A stretch of DNA of 64,000 nt from Acanthornis magna. Lineage: Eukaryota; Chordata; Aves; Passeriformes; Acanthizidae. The translations under genes and the position numbers were made by a program. The first letter of the stretch is position 1, and the number at the start of each line of letters is the position of its first letter. A model generated the notes under the pieces. It ran no database searches. It was not told the DNA's origin and saw only the letters and a list, made by a program, of their open reading frames with translations. This document shows, piece after piece, positions 22,801-37,800 of the stretch. The stretch is taken from assembly GCA_036785705.1 (NCBI GenBank), contig JAWUZG010000029.1, forward strand, positions 17,251,501 to 17,315,500, given 5' to 3'.

Positions 22801-25800
22801 AATCTTCTGTAGATAATTTTACTTCAATGCTATATAATTTGGACATCATCCATCACTTATGCAAAGCTGTCCTCTATTTGATGCAAAATACTAGCTATGT
22901 GCTGAGTGTGGTTAACTGTGATTTTTTTTCCCATCGTTTCATGAGGAAATTCCTAGCTTCTTTTTCTTCTGAAGCTTCTGAGTTTTAGCACTTTCCTGAG
23001 TATTCAATTAGTTTAATTGAAACTTGGGTGAATAAATGCTATCTGTTGTGTTTATTAATATTTTCCTAAGTTAATATTTGTAGAATATACAAAGGTATAT
23101 TAAAGAGTTAAAATTGTGTTACTATGTCATAAAAATACGTTTTCTCACTGCTTTTGATTGTCACAACTAAAATTTGTAACACTGGCTCAGTTGCTTCACT
23201 GTTATTTTAATTTCTCTTTTGCAGAAAGCTAAGATAGTGTTAATGATGGCAATTAACCTTAACCCTGATGATCATCTCATGCACTTAGAGCTATGAGATT
23301 TGATGATAGTATCTCAGAGTAATTAAATATGGTTTAGTGCTTATCTGAAATACAGAATACTTGAAGGGAACATACTTCTTGTTTAAGACTTCTGCTTCAT
23401 TCATCAAAATTCATCAACCTTTAATATTTAGATTGATGTAGAGTCTGCTTATTTTTATAGAAGTGACTTTCTTAATTTGCCCACTCATTTAATTCCCTAT
23501 TCCCCGTCACCATACCAGCTAGATCTTACTTTCTGGGAATGGTATTTTTTTAGTGTCTTCCTTTTTTTTTTTTCCCTGCTGCATTGAGACAGCAAGGGAG
23601 TTTCACCCTTCAGTTTCACCCTACTATGCAGCCTGACCAACTACAGGGGGCTTTTAGTTTTCATGTATTTTATCAGTTTAATTTAATGTAAAGTACCAGC
23701 TACCTACATGTCTTCTGATTGAGAGTACAGAAGGAAGGAATCTTCTGGAGCTTGCTATTCCAGTGGTATATTCTTTTAAAGAACTTGAGTATATATCAGT
23801 ATTGAAAGTACAGAAAAACATAAATATTTATGTAATTTTTTTGCCAAAGAAAACTACTTGCCAGTATTTAAAATATTTTTTCCTCTTTGTTATGATTTTT
23901 TTTTTTTCCCCGCAAGTGTAGTCTGGTATTCAAAGCAATAAATATCTTTTTGTCTTTGACATGGTTTAGGTAAGGTGCACAATCCTGAATGGAATAGAAA
24001 TGAAATCCCACATAGCTGTGGGGAGCTTTGTGGAAAGAAGAGACAGTGTTTGGACTGTCCACATCTTTGTAACATGTAAGTAAATGTTTATGGCATAAAC
24101 ATTGAAATGATTTAGAGAAAACTTCTGAAGACTGTATTTGCTTATTTTTTGACTACAGGGTATGCTTAGAGATTTAAAACCTATAGAACCTATGGAGCTT
24201 TATAGTTCAGCCAAAACCTGAAAGAAATGGAGGCTATTTATGTTTGTATGTCTAAAGTGAGTTTATATGAGAGCATGAACAGGAGGTCTACAATAGTTAT
24301 AGCAATATTTCTATCATATCTTAGGAACTGAACCAGCTGTCTGACTTGGTTTCAAGAATTTCCATTGAAGTAGAGAAATAATAGTGTATGAAAGTAATTT
24401 TGAATATGTCCAGGGGTTCACCAGGTGTTTTAGGTGCTGCTTTTCATCTAATAGTGTTTGAATATCTTAATTTGAGACCAGTACTACTTGGTTAAACTGA
24501 AGGACCATTTCTTTCCTTTTTCTTTTTCTTTTTTTTTTTTTTTTTTTGGCTTGTAAACTGTTGAGGATAAAAGGGCATTTGTATTTCTTAATTTGTTGAG
24601 ACCATCAGATAGTTTAACCAGAACCCCTCATGGAGATTTTAATCAGTATATGTAACTCAGATTGGTTTTGCTAACGTTTATTGGAATAATTCAGTGAAGA
24701 GAAGCAAAGGAGAGCACTTTTGTTTTCACTTTTTTGTTTTCAGTTTTGGATATTTTACATTAGCTTTTTTTAGTAGTGTAGTAGCATTGCTAAGATTAAC
24801 GGAATTATATGATCTTTTTCAATGTAAAAATATGCTTGCTAGTCAAAAACATAAATTATATTTTGTTCCTATTGTATGTAGCTTCAATTTCCCTGTGTGG
24901 AAGTTGGTCCTTAATATCTGTTCATATTTCTGGTTTTTGGAAATTTTTAACAGAAGAAGTTGTTTCTGCTCTTGGTACACAGTCAAAAACTTCAGTCATT
25001 CCAACAAATAGATTATCATCTGACACTTTTTCCAAGATTTGCTAAAGCTCAGAACTTTACTAGAACTTTAGTCTGAACTTTTTTTTAATGTGTTCAGTTT
25101 CAAATATATTTCAGCATTTTATTGAATGACAGAATAATTCTTTAATACTTCTTTCCCATACATGAAAATGTTGTATTTGATTTCTTTTCAATATTAGACT
25201 TAATTTATGTTTATGTGTTATGTATTTATGCACGTAGACTTGCATTATATTTCATTTAAGTGTTATAGCTGTTTTCTTAATTCATAGAATCATGCTAGAT
25301 CAGATCAACTTTCAGACTATACTTGATGTAGGTGATACCCTGAACTGATTGTCTTGGAGACAGGCTGCAGGTGTCCATCTCAGGAGAGGCATATATTCAT
25401 GGAGATGTTTTTTGCCCAGTCAGAAATAAGCTGACTACTTAACCACTTTGAGAACTCCCTGACTGCAGTTTTTTTACTGACAAACTTTCCTGTAGGGCTT
25501 GGAAACAGATGTTCTTCTCTTCTTTCCTGTTTTAGTCTGCAGCAGAGACTCAGTCTTTGGCATTCTCTTCTGGGAAGTCTTCTGAAGAGTGGAGACAATA
25601 TTGTGCCGTTAGGGGCACTACAGATTCTTAGTCTCTCATAGTCTGATCTGCATAAAAGCTGTGAAAATTGAGTCCCAATTTGTGACCAGCTGTAGCATAT
25701 TTAAAAATGTTATCAATCAGCTTTATATTTCACATGAATAAAACCATGATGAGATCATCCAGTCCTGGAGATAAGGCAACAATAGGTATGCAGATCAAGA

Positions 25801-28800
25801 TAATGGATGTTCTTGACACTCTCTTAACTTGTGATAGTGAACTGGAGAGGAATGCACTTTCAACATCAATGTTACCCAGTTCTGGACATTCCTCAGTATA
25901 TTTTGGACACTTTCTCCCATATGAGAATCTTAGATATTTATGGTGACATAGGCAGCCATCTTCTGCTGTATCAAAAAGCAAGTAGAAACCTTGATCCCTG
26001 TCATGGTTTGACCCTGGCTAAATGCCAGGCACCTACAAAGTCTGCTCTCTCCTGCCACAGCTGTGCAGAGGAGAAGAAAAAAACTAACACAAACATACTG
26101 GACTCATGAGTTGAGATAAGGAGTTGATGGGGAGATGCAAAGAAGAAAAGGGCAGAACAGGCTCCAAACTTAAAGTTACAAAGTGATTTATTAACCTAAC
26201 AGAGTCGGAGGATAAATGAGAGGTAAAAATAAGCTCTTAAAACACCGCTTCTTTACTCACCTCCCTTCCCTCTTAAGACACGGTTTCTCAGCTCACCCCC
26301 CTTCCTCCTTCCAACCAACAGCTTGGGGGTGGTGGGGAGGGTATAGGGGTTTCCTTTGGTCAGGGTCAGTCCACCAGGCAGAAGTGTCCTCTACTTCGCC
26401 TTGGGGGTCCCTCCCATGAGAGACAGTCCTCTGCAAACTTCTTTGTTGCGGGTCCAATCTCATGAGCAGCAACCCGCCCGAACCTGCTGCAGCACAAGCT
26501 CTTGTCCATAGGGTGCAGACTTCTGAGCCGAGGGCAGGCTGTTTCCATGCCGAGAACAAGGCCTTTCTGTCTCCTGCAAGGCCTTTGCAACTCTCAGTCT
26601 CTACTGAGACTCCCACTGGATCGCAGCTTCCTCCAGGCATTCCACCTGCTCCTCTGGTAGGGGCACCTCCCCACAGGCTGTGGGCGGTTGTCTGCACCCT
26701 GCCTGGACTCCATGGGCTACAGGGGGACTACCTATTCCCCCATGGTCTTCACCACAGCTGGCAGAGGGTTTTCAGCTCCAGCGCTTGGAGCACCTCCTCC
26801 CCTACCTTCTCCACTGACCTTGTTGTTTTCCCTCACATATTTTTATCTCCTCCTCCTCCTCTGGCTAAAAAGAAGTGCATGCTCACATTGTTTTGATTTC
26901 TTCTTAAATATGTTTTCACAGAGGTGTAACTAACATTTTGTATTGGCCCAGACTTGGCCATCAGCGTGTCCATCATCTTCAGAGCCATCAGAGATTGGCT
27001 CTGCTGGACATGGTGAAAAACTTCCAGAACCTTCACACAAGACACACAGGAGCCATCTTTGTGTACCCCACCCTACTCACTAGCAAAAACTGGGCCAAAC
27101 AAAACCAACACATTCCCTCTTGCTGTATCGGTGGAGTTAGAGATGTAGAACTTTATTATTTGAATGCAGATGATAAGTCTGGATCATGATCTATATCTGA
27201 GCAGAGATTTTCCTCAAGAGAGTGAAGGGTGGATTTTGGCATCAGGGGCAGGAGTCTATTTCATGATTCTTACTTAAGTTTAGATGATCTCAGAACTTTT
27301 TCTTGCAAGCATTTATTTCTTTGGATTGTGGATTTGGTGTGTGCCATTTTCTCCTGCTCCCACAGGTTCCCATAAAGTGATAAGGTTTGAACCAGAGCTG
27401 CCATTCTGTTTGCAGATACCCTAAAAGCTGGGCTTTTTTTCCTTTTCAATACCACACCCCATTTTGGTGAAAATAAGTAAAAGTAATTTACACCGGTGTT
27501 TTGCCAGTTCACGGGAGTGATTTAAAGGACACAGACACAAATGGAAAGAATGGTCTTCTTATTTTACTATGAATATTAAGGTAAAACAAAAGTAAAATTA
27601 TACATTCAACAAAATGATGCGCTTGGCTTTAGCAACAAGCAAAATAAGCAAGGTAATGCACCTAATCATTACTATACAAGAGAAAGGATAGTGATTGAGA
27701 AAGATACATCACCAATTATCTAAATACTTTGCCATCATTCATAGTCTACAGTCACTGGGGAGCCCTGTTTTGCGGTGAGGACCTGGAGAATCCTTCCCAG
27801 CAACTGGGAAAATCCTACATGGTGTGTCCACCCATTGATGAGGTCTCCAAATTTGCCCCAAAAGTGGGTCTAACTTTTATAGGCCCAATTCAGCAAGGAG
27901 TGACTTGATTATGCTTCTAGTGCAGAAACACCTGAATCTGATGGCACATTTCCTGACCAGCCAGGGTCAGGTCTTAGCCAGAGGCCAGGCCTTGGTTGGG
28001 AGCATTTCTCCTAAAATATCCTGCAAAGAAGTCTCTATTTATTTCAGTTGGGATACTTTCTTAAAATGATTCATTTCTTGCAGGTAACTACACAAGGTTA
28101 TGTGAAAGTTTCTAAAGCAGTCTGTTTGATGTTAAACAGCTAGCATAAGCATCTCATTTATCTATTTTTAGCTAAATAATACTGATAGTGTTAGTCACAC
28201 AGTGCCCAGGAGCCATCTTGTAAGTCAACTCTGGCTTAGGCCTGCTGCTCAGGCCTAAGCATATCAACTGGTTTAGTGATAAATTAATATTTACTCAGAT
28301 TTTTTGAAATGGTAGCCATTTATTTAAACAGCTAATTTTGGCAGAGCTGAGCAACAGGCAAGCAGCTGTTCAAAAGAGGAATGCTTTGCAAACCTTTTGC
28401 TAGTGTTGCGCTGTGGCATGTATAGCACTTCTCAAGGTGAGTTTTCCTCAAATATTTAATTTAAATACACTGAAATTCATTTTGCACTGTTAGGTTCTGC
28501 ATCAAAGAAATATCTAGCTTAACCTTCAATAAAATGTTCCTGATAATAAACTTCATGACAAAGCTAAACTTTTTAAGACTCTGAAGTTCTCCCTGCCAAC
28601 TGGAGCTATGCCTTGAGAACATTTGAAAAAGGTCTTACAAAGGCAGTAAATGAATTTTTCTCTCTATTAATTTAAATTTTAGTAGCTGGACTTCCTTCAT
28701 AGATCTTTGGGGCTGTAATCTTTTCCGCAGCACAAGAAGTTCCTCTTTTGCTGTGTTACAGTATCTAGTATTTTCACCATCAGGTAAATGGAAGTTTAAA

Positions 28801-31800
28801 TTTTCCTCTGTCTAGATCTATCTATATTCACATATTTCTTGTATGCCAGTTCTCTAGAGCAGCAGCAGTAAATTGCAAAATAGTTCTCCATGCTAATGAT
28901 TGATAATGAAGTTTCAGTAAAAATAAAACTCTGCATTCACCAAACAGAAGTTAATACTGAAGTCTTAAGCCTGTCTTTCTGAGTTTAGTTTGCAACACCC
29001 TCAAGTCATTTAACTTAGCTTTTTGCTTAAACCCCTACTCCAGGACGAAAACTCTAAAGGTATCACCTATCTTTATCATCTATATAGCATTTTCTGCACT
29101 TCCTGTGCATGTCTCTGTGCTGAATGAAATTTGAATTTCAATCTTAACAGCTACTGTATGGATCAAGTAAATCGGAGAACTGTAGCCATACTGTAGCTTC
29201 TGCCAAGCCAAATTTTACCAGAGACTTTAACGTGTATCTGTACGGATGCATAAAGAATACTTATTTCTAAAGCCAAAAGTTTGATTTCAAAGCATTAGTT
29301 TTTGCATTACTAGAATTTTTCTGTTCATATTAACAAGAGGTCAGAAAACTCTCTCAGAAACACACATTGTCAAAACTTTGAGATGTCTGAAAATTAATTG
29401 TGCGATAATGTTCTAACAAGGAAATCTTGCTGTAAGACTGCAGTCTACTATTACTGGTATTTACAACTTAAAAATATTTGTGATCAATATAAATTGTTAT
29501 TGTGTGATACAGTATCATCAGAAAGTGTGCCAGGACTGAGGTTATGGAAGAAATCTTAACATTGTTTGAATATGAGAGTATTGAGCGAAATAATATACCA
29601 GCTAAAAAACTTAATATGGCAAGACTTCAGAAGATGATGTGCCTTCTCACTTTTCCAAGCTATGACTTAGATCACAGTATTTTGAATTTATATATACTTT
29701 AATCTGATTACTAAGTTTATAAGTTGGCATCCAGCCTTTAGAATCCTACGTGGATCTGTGAGAATTGAAGTCAAGACAGTGAAATATATAGTGCAGTCCT
29801 TTTACAAGAGGTTCTCGGTTGCAGAATGCATGTTAATTCTCATTGTCCTAAGTTCCACAATACAGCTTTAATTAATTCTGTGGTTTTGCTTTCTTCCTGC
29901 TTTCCTGTGTATCCATCCAGTTTTGCTTTTTTTCTCCCTTTTCTTGTTCCTGCTCTGGTTCTTTTTAAACTCTTCACTATGTCATAAAACTGACCTATCA
30001 AAGACAGAGTTGTGACGTTTTTGGTTGTTTGTTTCTTGGATTTGCTTTATGAGATGGGGTTTTTTTTTTTTTTGTTTTCAATTGAATTATTGTGTAATTG
30101 CTTGGCTTTACTGTTAGAGCTGGCATAGGTTGAGTGATAGATTTGGCCTTATTGTCAACTGGGAGGAATGGCAGAGGAAGAAAGGAAGGCAGATGGCTGT
30201 TGACAACCTGGAGGCATGACTCAATATATAGCATATGACTGTAGTAACTGGTATACTAATTAGTTCTTGTGTAGTTACTGTCCTTGAGGAGTTTAGTAGT
30301 TACCATGTAACTGGGTAGTCAGTGTTTATGGGGTTTTCTGATATTTCTGCGTTTTTTCTTTTGGCTTGGATGTCTGTGCTGCTAAGTCCTGGCCAATAAT
30401 AATTGTTCCACACGAGAGCTGCTATATCTGCAAATGAAGGGAACTGGGAGCTGGCTAAAGAAGAGTGCAGACGAGATAGGTATCATTTCACAAGTCTGGG
30501 CTTGTCTGTACCCAGATAAGGTCTTAAATGCAGATAGCGAACATCTAGTGCCTTTTGAAGTAGGAGGTAAGATATGATAATCATGTAAAGGACTGGCATT
30601 GATGACACTCACAAGAAATTGCCCTTCATGGTAAGAAAAAAAAACTCAGACAGACTTGCTGTGTCTTCCATGTGTTACCTTACAGGAAGAAGAGCAACAC
30701 CTCTTACTGGTGGCACCAGAAAGAGTTAAAATTACCAGCTCAAAGTAGAGAAGATTTTATCTCTAATGTGTTTAAGATCACCAAAGAAAGAATTATGTTA
30801 ATGGTTTGGACATAAGATGATTGTTTTGGGTGTTCTCAATGATGAACACACTTGAGTTGATGTATATCTGCTGGTGAAGTGCAAAATATCAAATGTGTTA
30901 GTAGCAGAGTTGATTTGTTAGTAGTACTGTTGATTTGACAGCAGCAGGAATACTGTTTTTCCTTCAACATTAGTGATCTTTGAGACTAATGTAACTGTAA
31001 TAATGAAATAATATTTTCTTGTTTTAAGAATGATTTCCTACCCTGCAGGATTGAGTGTAGGAGTCTTGTGTAATGTTCTGATAATGCACTGAGGGTTGGA
31101 TCATGGTGGATTGTGTTTATAGGAGTGTAATAAAGGTAAAGTTAACTTTGCTTTTTTGACTTACTTTGAAGTCTGTGCCACCCAGGACCTTGCCCTTCAT
31201 GCCCAGCCTTTGTGACAAAAACATGTGAATGTGGACAGACAAGGTAAGAATGCTTCTACTATGCAAACAAAAGTTTAGTTACTATAAACAAACAAAAGAA
31301 CAGTTTAAAATTTTGTATACTTTTTTAATATAATTTTTTCTTTCTTATAGTTTATTAAAAAGATGCTGAACAAGGTTTAATCTGAGCCGTAACTTTTATT
31401 TGTGGTTAAAATCATTTGAAGAATTTTATATTTTGAAAAAATGCAGTTACTTTTAATTTTTCAAGACAGAAAATCAAAATAACGAAGAAAAAGACTTCTC
31501 AGTTTATGATACATGTAGGTGAATAGTCCGAGCAGTCTGTGAGTTTATTTGATTTTGAAATCCTGTACTAGTTTTATTCATTTTATTTGCTAGAAGAGTC
31601 AGGGAAAGTAGCAGAAAGAGGTTCACACCTTTTCTATCTGAATGGAATGTGGTCTTGAATTACTTAATTCCAGAAATAATAATTTCAAAAGTAGCACATG
31701 CTTTTCTCAGAAGCTGTACAGAGAAGTATGTAGACTTCTCTGTATGGAGACCTGAAAGCTATCTTTCCAGACCTGAAAGCTATCTTTTCCATGTATATTT

Positions 31801-34800
31801 GGTGCATATAGTGTCATTGCCAATAGCAATATGGTACTGCCTATACGATGTGTGATCTCTCATAATCAGTTTGCTTGAGTCTAGAATCTCTTTTTTCTAG
31901 TTATCTAGAACTGATTATGTGTAATAGATTGTTTGCCTGAGCTTGTTTACAGAATGAAAACAAACATAAACTGATTTCAGTGTTAGCGTTCTTGCTCTGG
32001 AAAAAAGATTTTTCAGACTTTTACAATTATTTCAGAGAGTTTGAATCTAGTATTACACAATCCGTATTTTCCAGATGAAGTTACAGCAATTTCTGTGGCA
32101 GTATTTGTAGTTAAAAGCACTTTGTCTTCAATAGAAAAATGGATTGGTTGTAGATTACTGAATTATATCTTCCGTAGTAATATCACCTCCTTTTAGTGTT
32201 TTGGGGGTATGGTTTTTTCTTTGGGTTTTGTTTGTTTGTTTTGTCATTGTTTTTCTGACTCCTTCTTTCATTTAAAAGTTTAACAAATATTACAACTTTG
32301 TTTTATTATTTTTTCCAGATAATCAGCTACTTCACCAGATTGCTGATTTTTTAGTAGTACATTTGATACTTAAAGCTTGCTTCAAAATAGCATTATTTCA
32401 TATGTACTATATAAGCATCCAGGGTATGACATGGCATCACCAATGTTAGGGTATTTTAAAGTTACTATTTCAAATATACATTTTACAGCCATTGTATGAG
32501 CCAGCCAGAGTTGAAAAAATAGGAGAATTGATTGTTTTGTCTTATTTTTTTACAATTTAATTAAAAACTCAGTTCTTTTCATGGACTACTGATCCACTGT
32601 TAAGGCCCGTATCTTTATCTTCATTGTGCTCAATGGACTTAGGATTGTTTAAGTCTTCAGGAAGATGTCTGTATTAGAAATATCTGCTTTTCAGACAATG
32701 CAAACATGAGTTCATACACCAGGTTCAAGTTTTAGTGTCACCTTGGGTTATTTTCCCCTGTTTTCTGCAGAAAAAGTTCTGTAGACTAACTGCTGTGTTA
32801 AGTGTTCTACTTCAGTGAAGTGGAAGAGGAGAAGCAAGGGAACAAACAGAGGTGTTATTCCTAGAAACTTTCATTAATAAATTTTGCTGTCTTTTGAAGA
32901 TTTTGGCATTTTACTGAATATGTATTTTCCTTTTTATTAAATACTGTATAGATTTCAAGGTAGCTGACAGACTATGATGTCATTTCTCTACAGTCATTCA
33001 GTTCGCTGTGGCCAATCAACAAAAATTCGTTGTTCGAATGTATGTGGAAATACTTTAAACTGTGGTAAGCACAGCTGCACTCAAGTGTGCCATGCAGGAA
33101 AATGTTCACCTTGCCAGTTAACAGTACAACAGGGTAAGTACTGAAATATTTTACCGATATCCACCCCATCCAACGAAAACAAGAGGGTGAAAAATAAATA
33201 GTACCAAGAGGCAAGTGCCAGTTTTTACTTAACACAACCAAAATCTGGTGTTGGAATCCTGCCATGATGATTAGGCCTTGCATGTGCCTTATTAGGACAG
33301 GCTGGTGATACTAGACTTCATTAGTTTGAGAAGGCTGAGTAGTGGCCTTTCAGTAGCTAATAGGTAATTCAAGAAGACAGAGATGAGCTATGCATGTGTG
33401 AAGGATTGAGAGACAACGAGCATAAATTCCTTGTAACTAGCTGTAGGGAAAACCTCTTTTCTTGGAGATTTTCAAGACCCAACTGAATAAAACACTGAGT
33501 AATGGTGGTGGTCTGATCTCATTGCTGACTCTGCTTTAGGTCAAGGACTGGGACTAATTCTCTCTTACCTGAATTGTCCTCTGATCCTACTGACTCTTTT
33601 ACTATAAGAATTAGTTACACAGTACATGGAAGAAAAATAGAAAAAGGTTTAGGAAAGCGTATTTTGACAAGCTTCTCATGATCTCTGTTAAAATTTTCTA
33701 AACTTGGTCTTGAATGGAAATTAAATTGACTGAGTATGTATGCCAGTATAGAAATAACTTTATAGTACAGTTTATATAGAAAATTGCAAGTTAATTTTCT
33801 CAACTTTTAAGGTAACAATTAATTTATGTATATTGCTTTATTTTTTTTTTCATATAGTACCTCTTTATCAAAACAAATAATGCTGGAATTCCAACTTCTG
33901 TAGGACAAAAAAACCTTCATTGATGAAATAAATCTAAAGAGGAGCAACTTCTTTATCCTTCTAAAAATTGACTGTAACAATTTTTCACTTTTTACCTTTT
34001 TATATTTACTGGAGGTGTTTTCTCACTGATTCTTGTTTTGTTTTCTGCGGAATATTACTTTCTTTCAGTGTGTTACTGTGGAAACAACTTTAAAGAAGTG
34101 TTGTGTGGGTCAAAAGAAGAATTCTCTGATGGTTTTGGGAGTTTCTCATGTCAGAATATATGTGGCAAGTAAGGTCACTGTAACTTAGGCTTTTAAAAAG
34201 AGAAAGGTCATTGTATTCACAATGACTTATTATGATACTCTTAGATAATTCCCCTTTTAATTTTTTTCTTGTTTTTTCTTTCTTTGATTTTTTTTTCCAG
34301 AAAATTAAATTGTGGGAGGCACAGCTGTAAGCAAGTATGCCATCCTCAGCCTTGCCAGCTCTGTCCACGACTTCCGCAAGTAGTATATCGCTGTCCCTGT
34401 GGTCAGACTCCTCTCAGCAAGTTATTGGAACTAGGATGTGTTGAACGTAAAATTTGCACAGATCCTATCCCATCGTGCGGAAAAACATGTGGCAAACCTC
34501 TTTCTTGTGGTAGCTATGGTAATTAGAAATTTCTGTATCAAAGTATTCAAAGTATCTCTTAGTGTCACTGAAATTGACTGAAAGTCAGGTGAACAGAACT
34601 CCATAACACCAATATAGCATTAAGAAGCAGGCATTCTTTGTTGCAGCGCCAGATGCAGGGAGCATAGCTCCACGTCAGGTGCATTCTGATTGTGTGCAAG
34701 CGCATTGCTTATATACCTTCATTACATACATATGCATCACACTTCTCAGAAATCTCATACGTATTATAATTTCTCATTCCTGTAAAATCCTCCCCTGACT

Positions 34801-37800
34801 CAGTCTTTTTATTGTCTTATTTTGACTGTGGTTGCATTCCTAAGCCGGATGTACTCCCCCCACACCAAGTCCCTTTATCTTCTGTCCTTGCTCAGTCAGC
34901 AGATCCTGCGCACCCTGTTTCTTGTTAAAAGCACACAGACAGGGTCCTTGTTCTTAGATTAACCCTTTGATATGAATAGTTTTGAAAACAAAACAAAACA
35001 AAGTGGTCCTTAAATGTTTAATTTCAAGAAATAAGTATTTCATTAGCGATTTTAAGTTTCAACCAAAATGAGTGTAAAAACCACTGCAGAGCCTGCAGTG
35101 TGGCATTTTGTTCATAATAAAGCCTTAAAATCAGGAAATAAAACCCAGGTGCACATAAGCTTAGTATCTTTGACTAGTGATGCTCCTAATAAATATGAAG
35201 TTCCAGGTCGTAGATTCTTTTTCATTCTTAATATTTATATTTTCATTTTGCCAGAGTTCATTCATACATGTGAAAGCCTTTGCCATGAAGGAGACTGTAG
35301 ACCCTGTTCTCACACATCAAATATTTATTGTAGGTGTGGCTTCAAAAAAAAGGTGAGTATGTAACCATGGAAACAGGTAATCTTTGGTGCTTTTTAAAGC
35401 TGTGGAGAAAAAGGAGCTGAAAAAGCCTAACAGGTGCTGTGCTCCTTAGTTGCAAGAACCTACATTGTATACTAACTGATAGATGGTAACTAAATTATAC
35501 TGTGAAGTGGTAACATGTTACTACTATGTAGGCAATTTTGGAAGTATTTTGGCGGAGTTTGCACAGAGTTCCATTAGTGTAAACAGTCTGCAAAATCGTA
35601 TATTATCTTGGAGTATTTATATAGCACAAGAAATGGTAGTTTTGCCAAGAGTAAAGTAAACTGAGAGAAGAAAGGCAGCCTAATTAAAACTTTGTAGTAG
35701 TAGCTTGTAGACTCCTTGTAAAAGTTTTTGTAGTTACTGATTCCCTTTCTTTGTACATTTATATAGTGATTCTGCAGATCCTCAGATAGTTATTTAATAG
35801 TTATTATGTTTTGAAACTGTGCTTTCTTTAATCAACACTTTGAAATTTTTGGCTACTATCACAGAAGCTTTGATGACTTTTCTGACCTTTTATGTATCAC
35901 CTGCAAGTAGAGAGAGCGTCTGAATGTATAAGTCTGTAGGTGCATAGAAATGAGTGTGACTTTGCTAGAGGTTGGAACAGTTTTCTCCTGCAAGTTTGCT
36001 GAAGGTAGTTATGGGGTAGAAGGCTTCAGATTGTAGTTTGAATCCTGAAATAAAGTAGTGAGGTTTTGGCTTTAGTTTATGATGTTTCTCACACACCAGA
36101 AAGATGCTTCTTTAAAAAGAGTGAACTACACTGATAATTTAAATCAGTCATGAAAAATGTGATACTCAGACATGACAGCTCAGCATATAAAGTTGTGGTG
36201 ACTGGTTCAAATGTCAACAACATGATTTTCATCCATCACATTTTATTTTCATGTTGAGGTCTTTAGGTATAACTTTGTAGATCATAAGATTTAGCTTCTT
36301 CCTTTCTTTCGTTAGACTTGCATTTTTGGGACAGTTGGTCAAAGAAGAAATTTATGCACTCTGTCAGTATTCTCTGGGAGAGCTCTATTGGTTTCCATTA
36401 CGCAAATTTCTGGTTTCTTAGGGCAAGCCTGATTCTCTCACTTTACAGTGACCCTTAATTCTGCTGAATTAAGTGGAGATTACAAAACTACAATTTTTAA
36501 AAAATCGGTATTGAATCTTTAAGGAACAAATATTGTGCTAAAAGATTTGAGGATTTTCTTTTCCAGTTTTTATTTCACTTTTGTATACAGATGTATTATA
36601 CACATGGAAACTGAGTGTGCTTCTTCTTTCATGTGACCAAATGGTTTCTAGATAAGTATGTTTCAGTTGTTTCATCTGTTTTAACGTAATGACTCCCTGT
36701 TTGTTTCCTAGGAAGTCCCATGTGCTCTTCTCAGAAATAAAGGTACAAGGTTATGATACATATATAATGTGAAATTATATATATATAATTATATATATTA
36801 TATATAATTATATATATTATTATATAAACCAGCTCATAGTAATTTGGGATTTGATTGACGAAGTTGGCAAACAGCTGATCTGTACTGCATCTTTTATCCA
36901 TACTTCTATGCCAAGTTGGTTACTTGTGTTGCTTGTTCATGGTCATGCTGCTATGTTTTGGAAAAGGTTTGAAATAAACATCTTTAGTTTTCATTCATCT
37001 TTTACATAAGGAAAGACTTCTTCACATTTGATCTTGAAGATGTCAGACAATGTCTTTTTTATTTTGAACAGTTTCTTATGCCACCTGCTATATTCAATAG
37101 GTTGCCATCCCCCTCCCACCATCATCCTGTGTAACTTTTGGTCAACTTGTAGAGCTCAGATTCAGTGTAATAGTTTTGCTCTGCTCTTGCCTGTGTTTCT
37201 GGGGAAATACAAGCTTTGATTCTGCTTAACATTGTATGCTGCTGGTCTTTGCAGCTGATCTTTGCGTCTGACCTTGGCATAGAGTTCCCATTTGATGCTT
37301 CTTGGTATTCTGCATGTAACATCTCAAAATTCCTCTCAGTTAAATCTTTACTTGTTTGACCCCTGTCATACTGAGGTATTTATTTATAAGATATATAAGG
37401 AAGTAATATACACATTTCCTAATTTGACCTTTTATCTATGAAGACTCGGCTCTTAGGGAATCCAGAATTGATTCCTTTTTGTTAACCTGTGTATGGTAAT
37501 AAGGATGTTCTTTGTTAGCAGTAGTTGTTTTTAGCTGACTTTTACTGCCCCACCAATTTAAGCAGTTTTAAATTGGATGTTCGTGGTACTGCAGTGTATG
37601 AGAATATCCTGTTTTCCTTGTTCTGTTGTGTGGAGTTTATGGTGTGAAGGTTAAGGTGAAGTAAACTAGCTTCATGTATTCTGCTTTCCAAAGTCCTTTT
37701 GAATGAGGGTTTCTTTAAAGGAAGGCAAGTGCTCACATGGGGAATTAATGAGGGAGAACAAGTATTTTAAAAGTTTGCTTGCTGGCTTACCCTGTATTAG

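Larger units (their letters stand above)
24076..31171. other. Intron 5 of NFX1 (7.1 kb)
   Basis: Holds poly-T at 24520-24547, LTR-A copy 2 in inverted orientation at 25999-27112, a probable LTR at about 27530-28045, and poly-T at 30060-30074. The rest, including 28046-31171, is A/T-rich with no exon that I can recognise. The acceptor TTTGAAG is weak in pyrimidines. Confidence 0.75.

Noticed and set aside
35068..35364. 98-codon frame as an alternative start
   Set aside because: Only its last part (from 35255) is exon 10. The first 60 codons are intronic with no NFX1 similarity.
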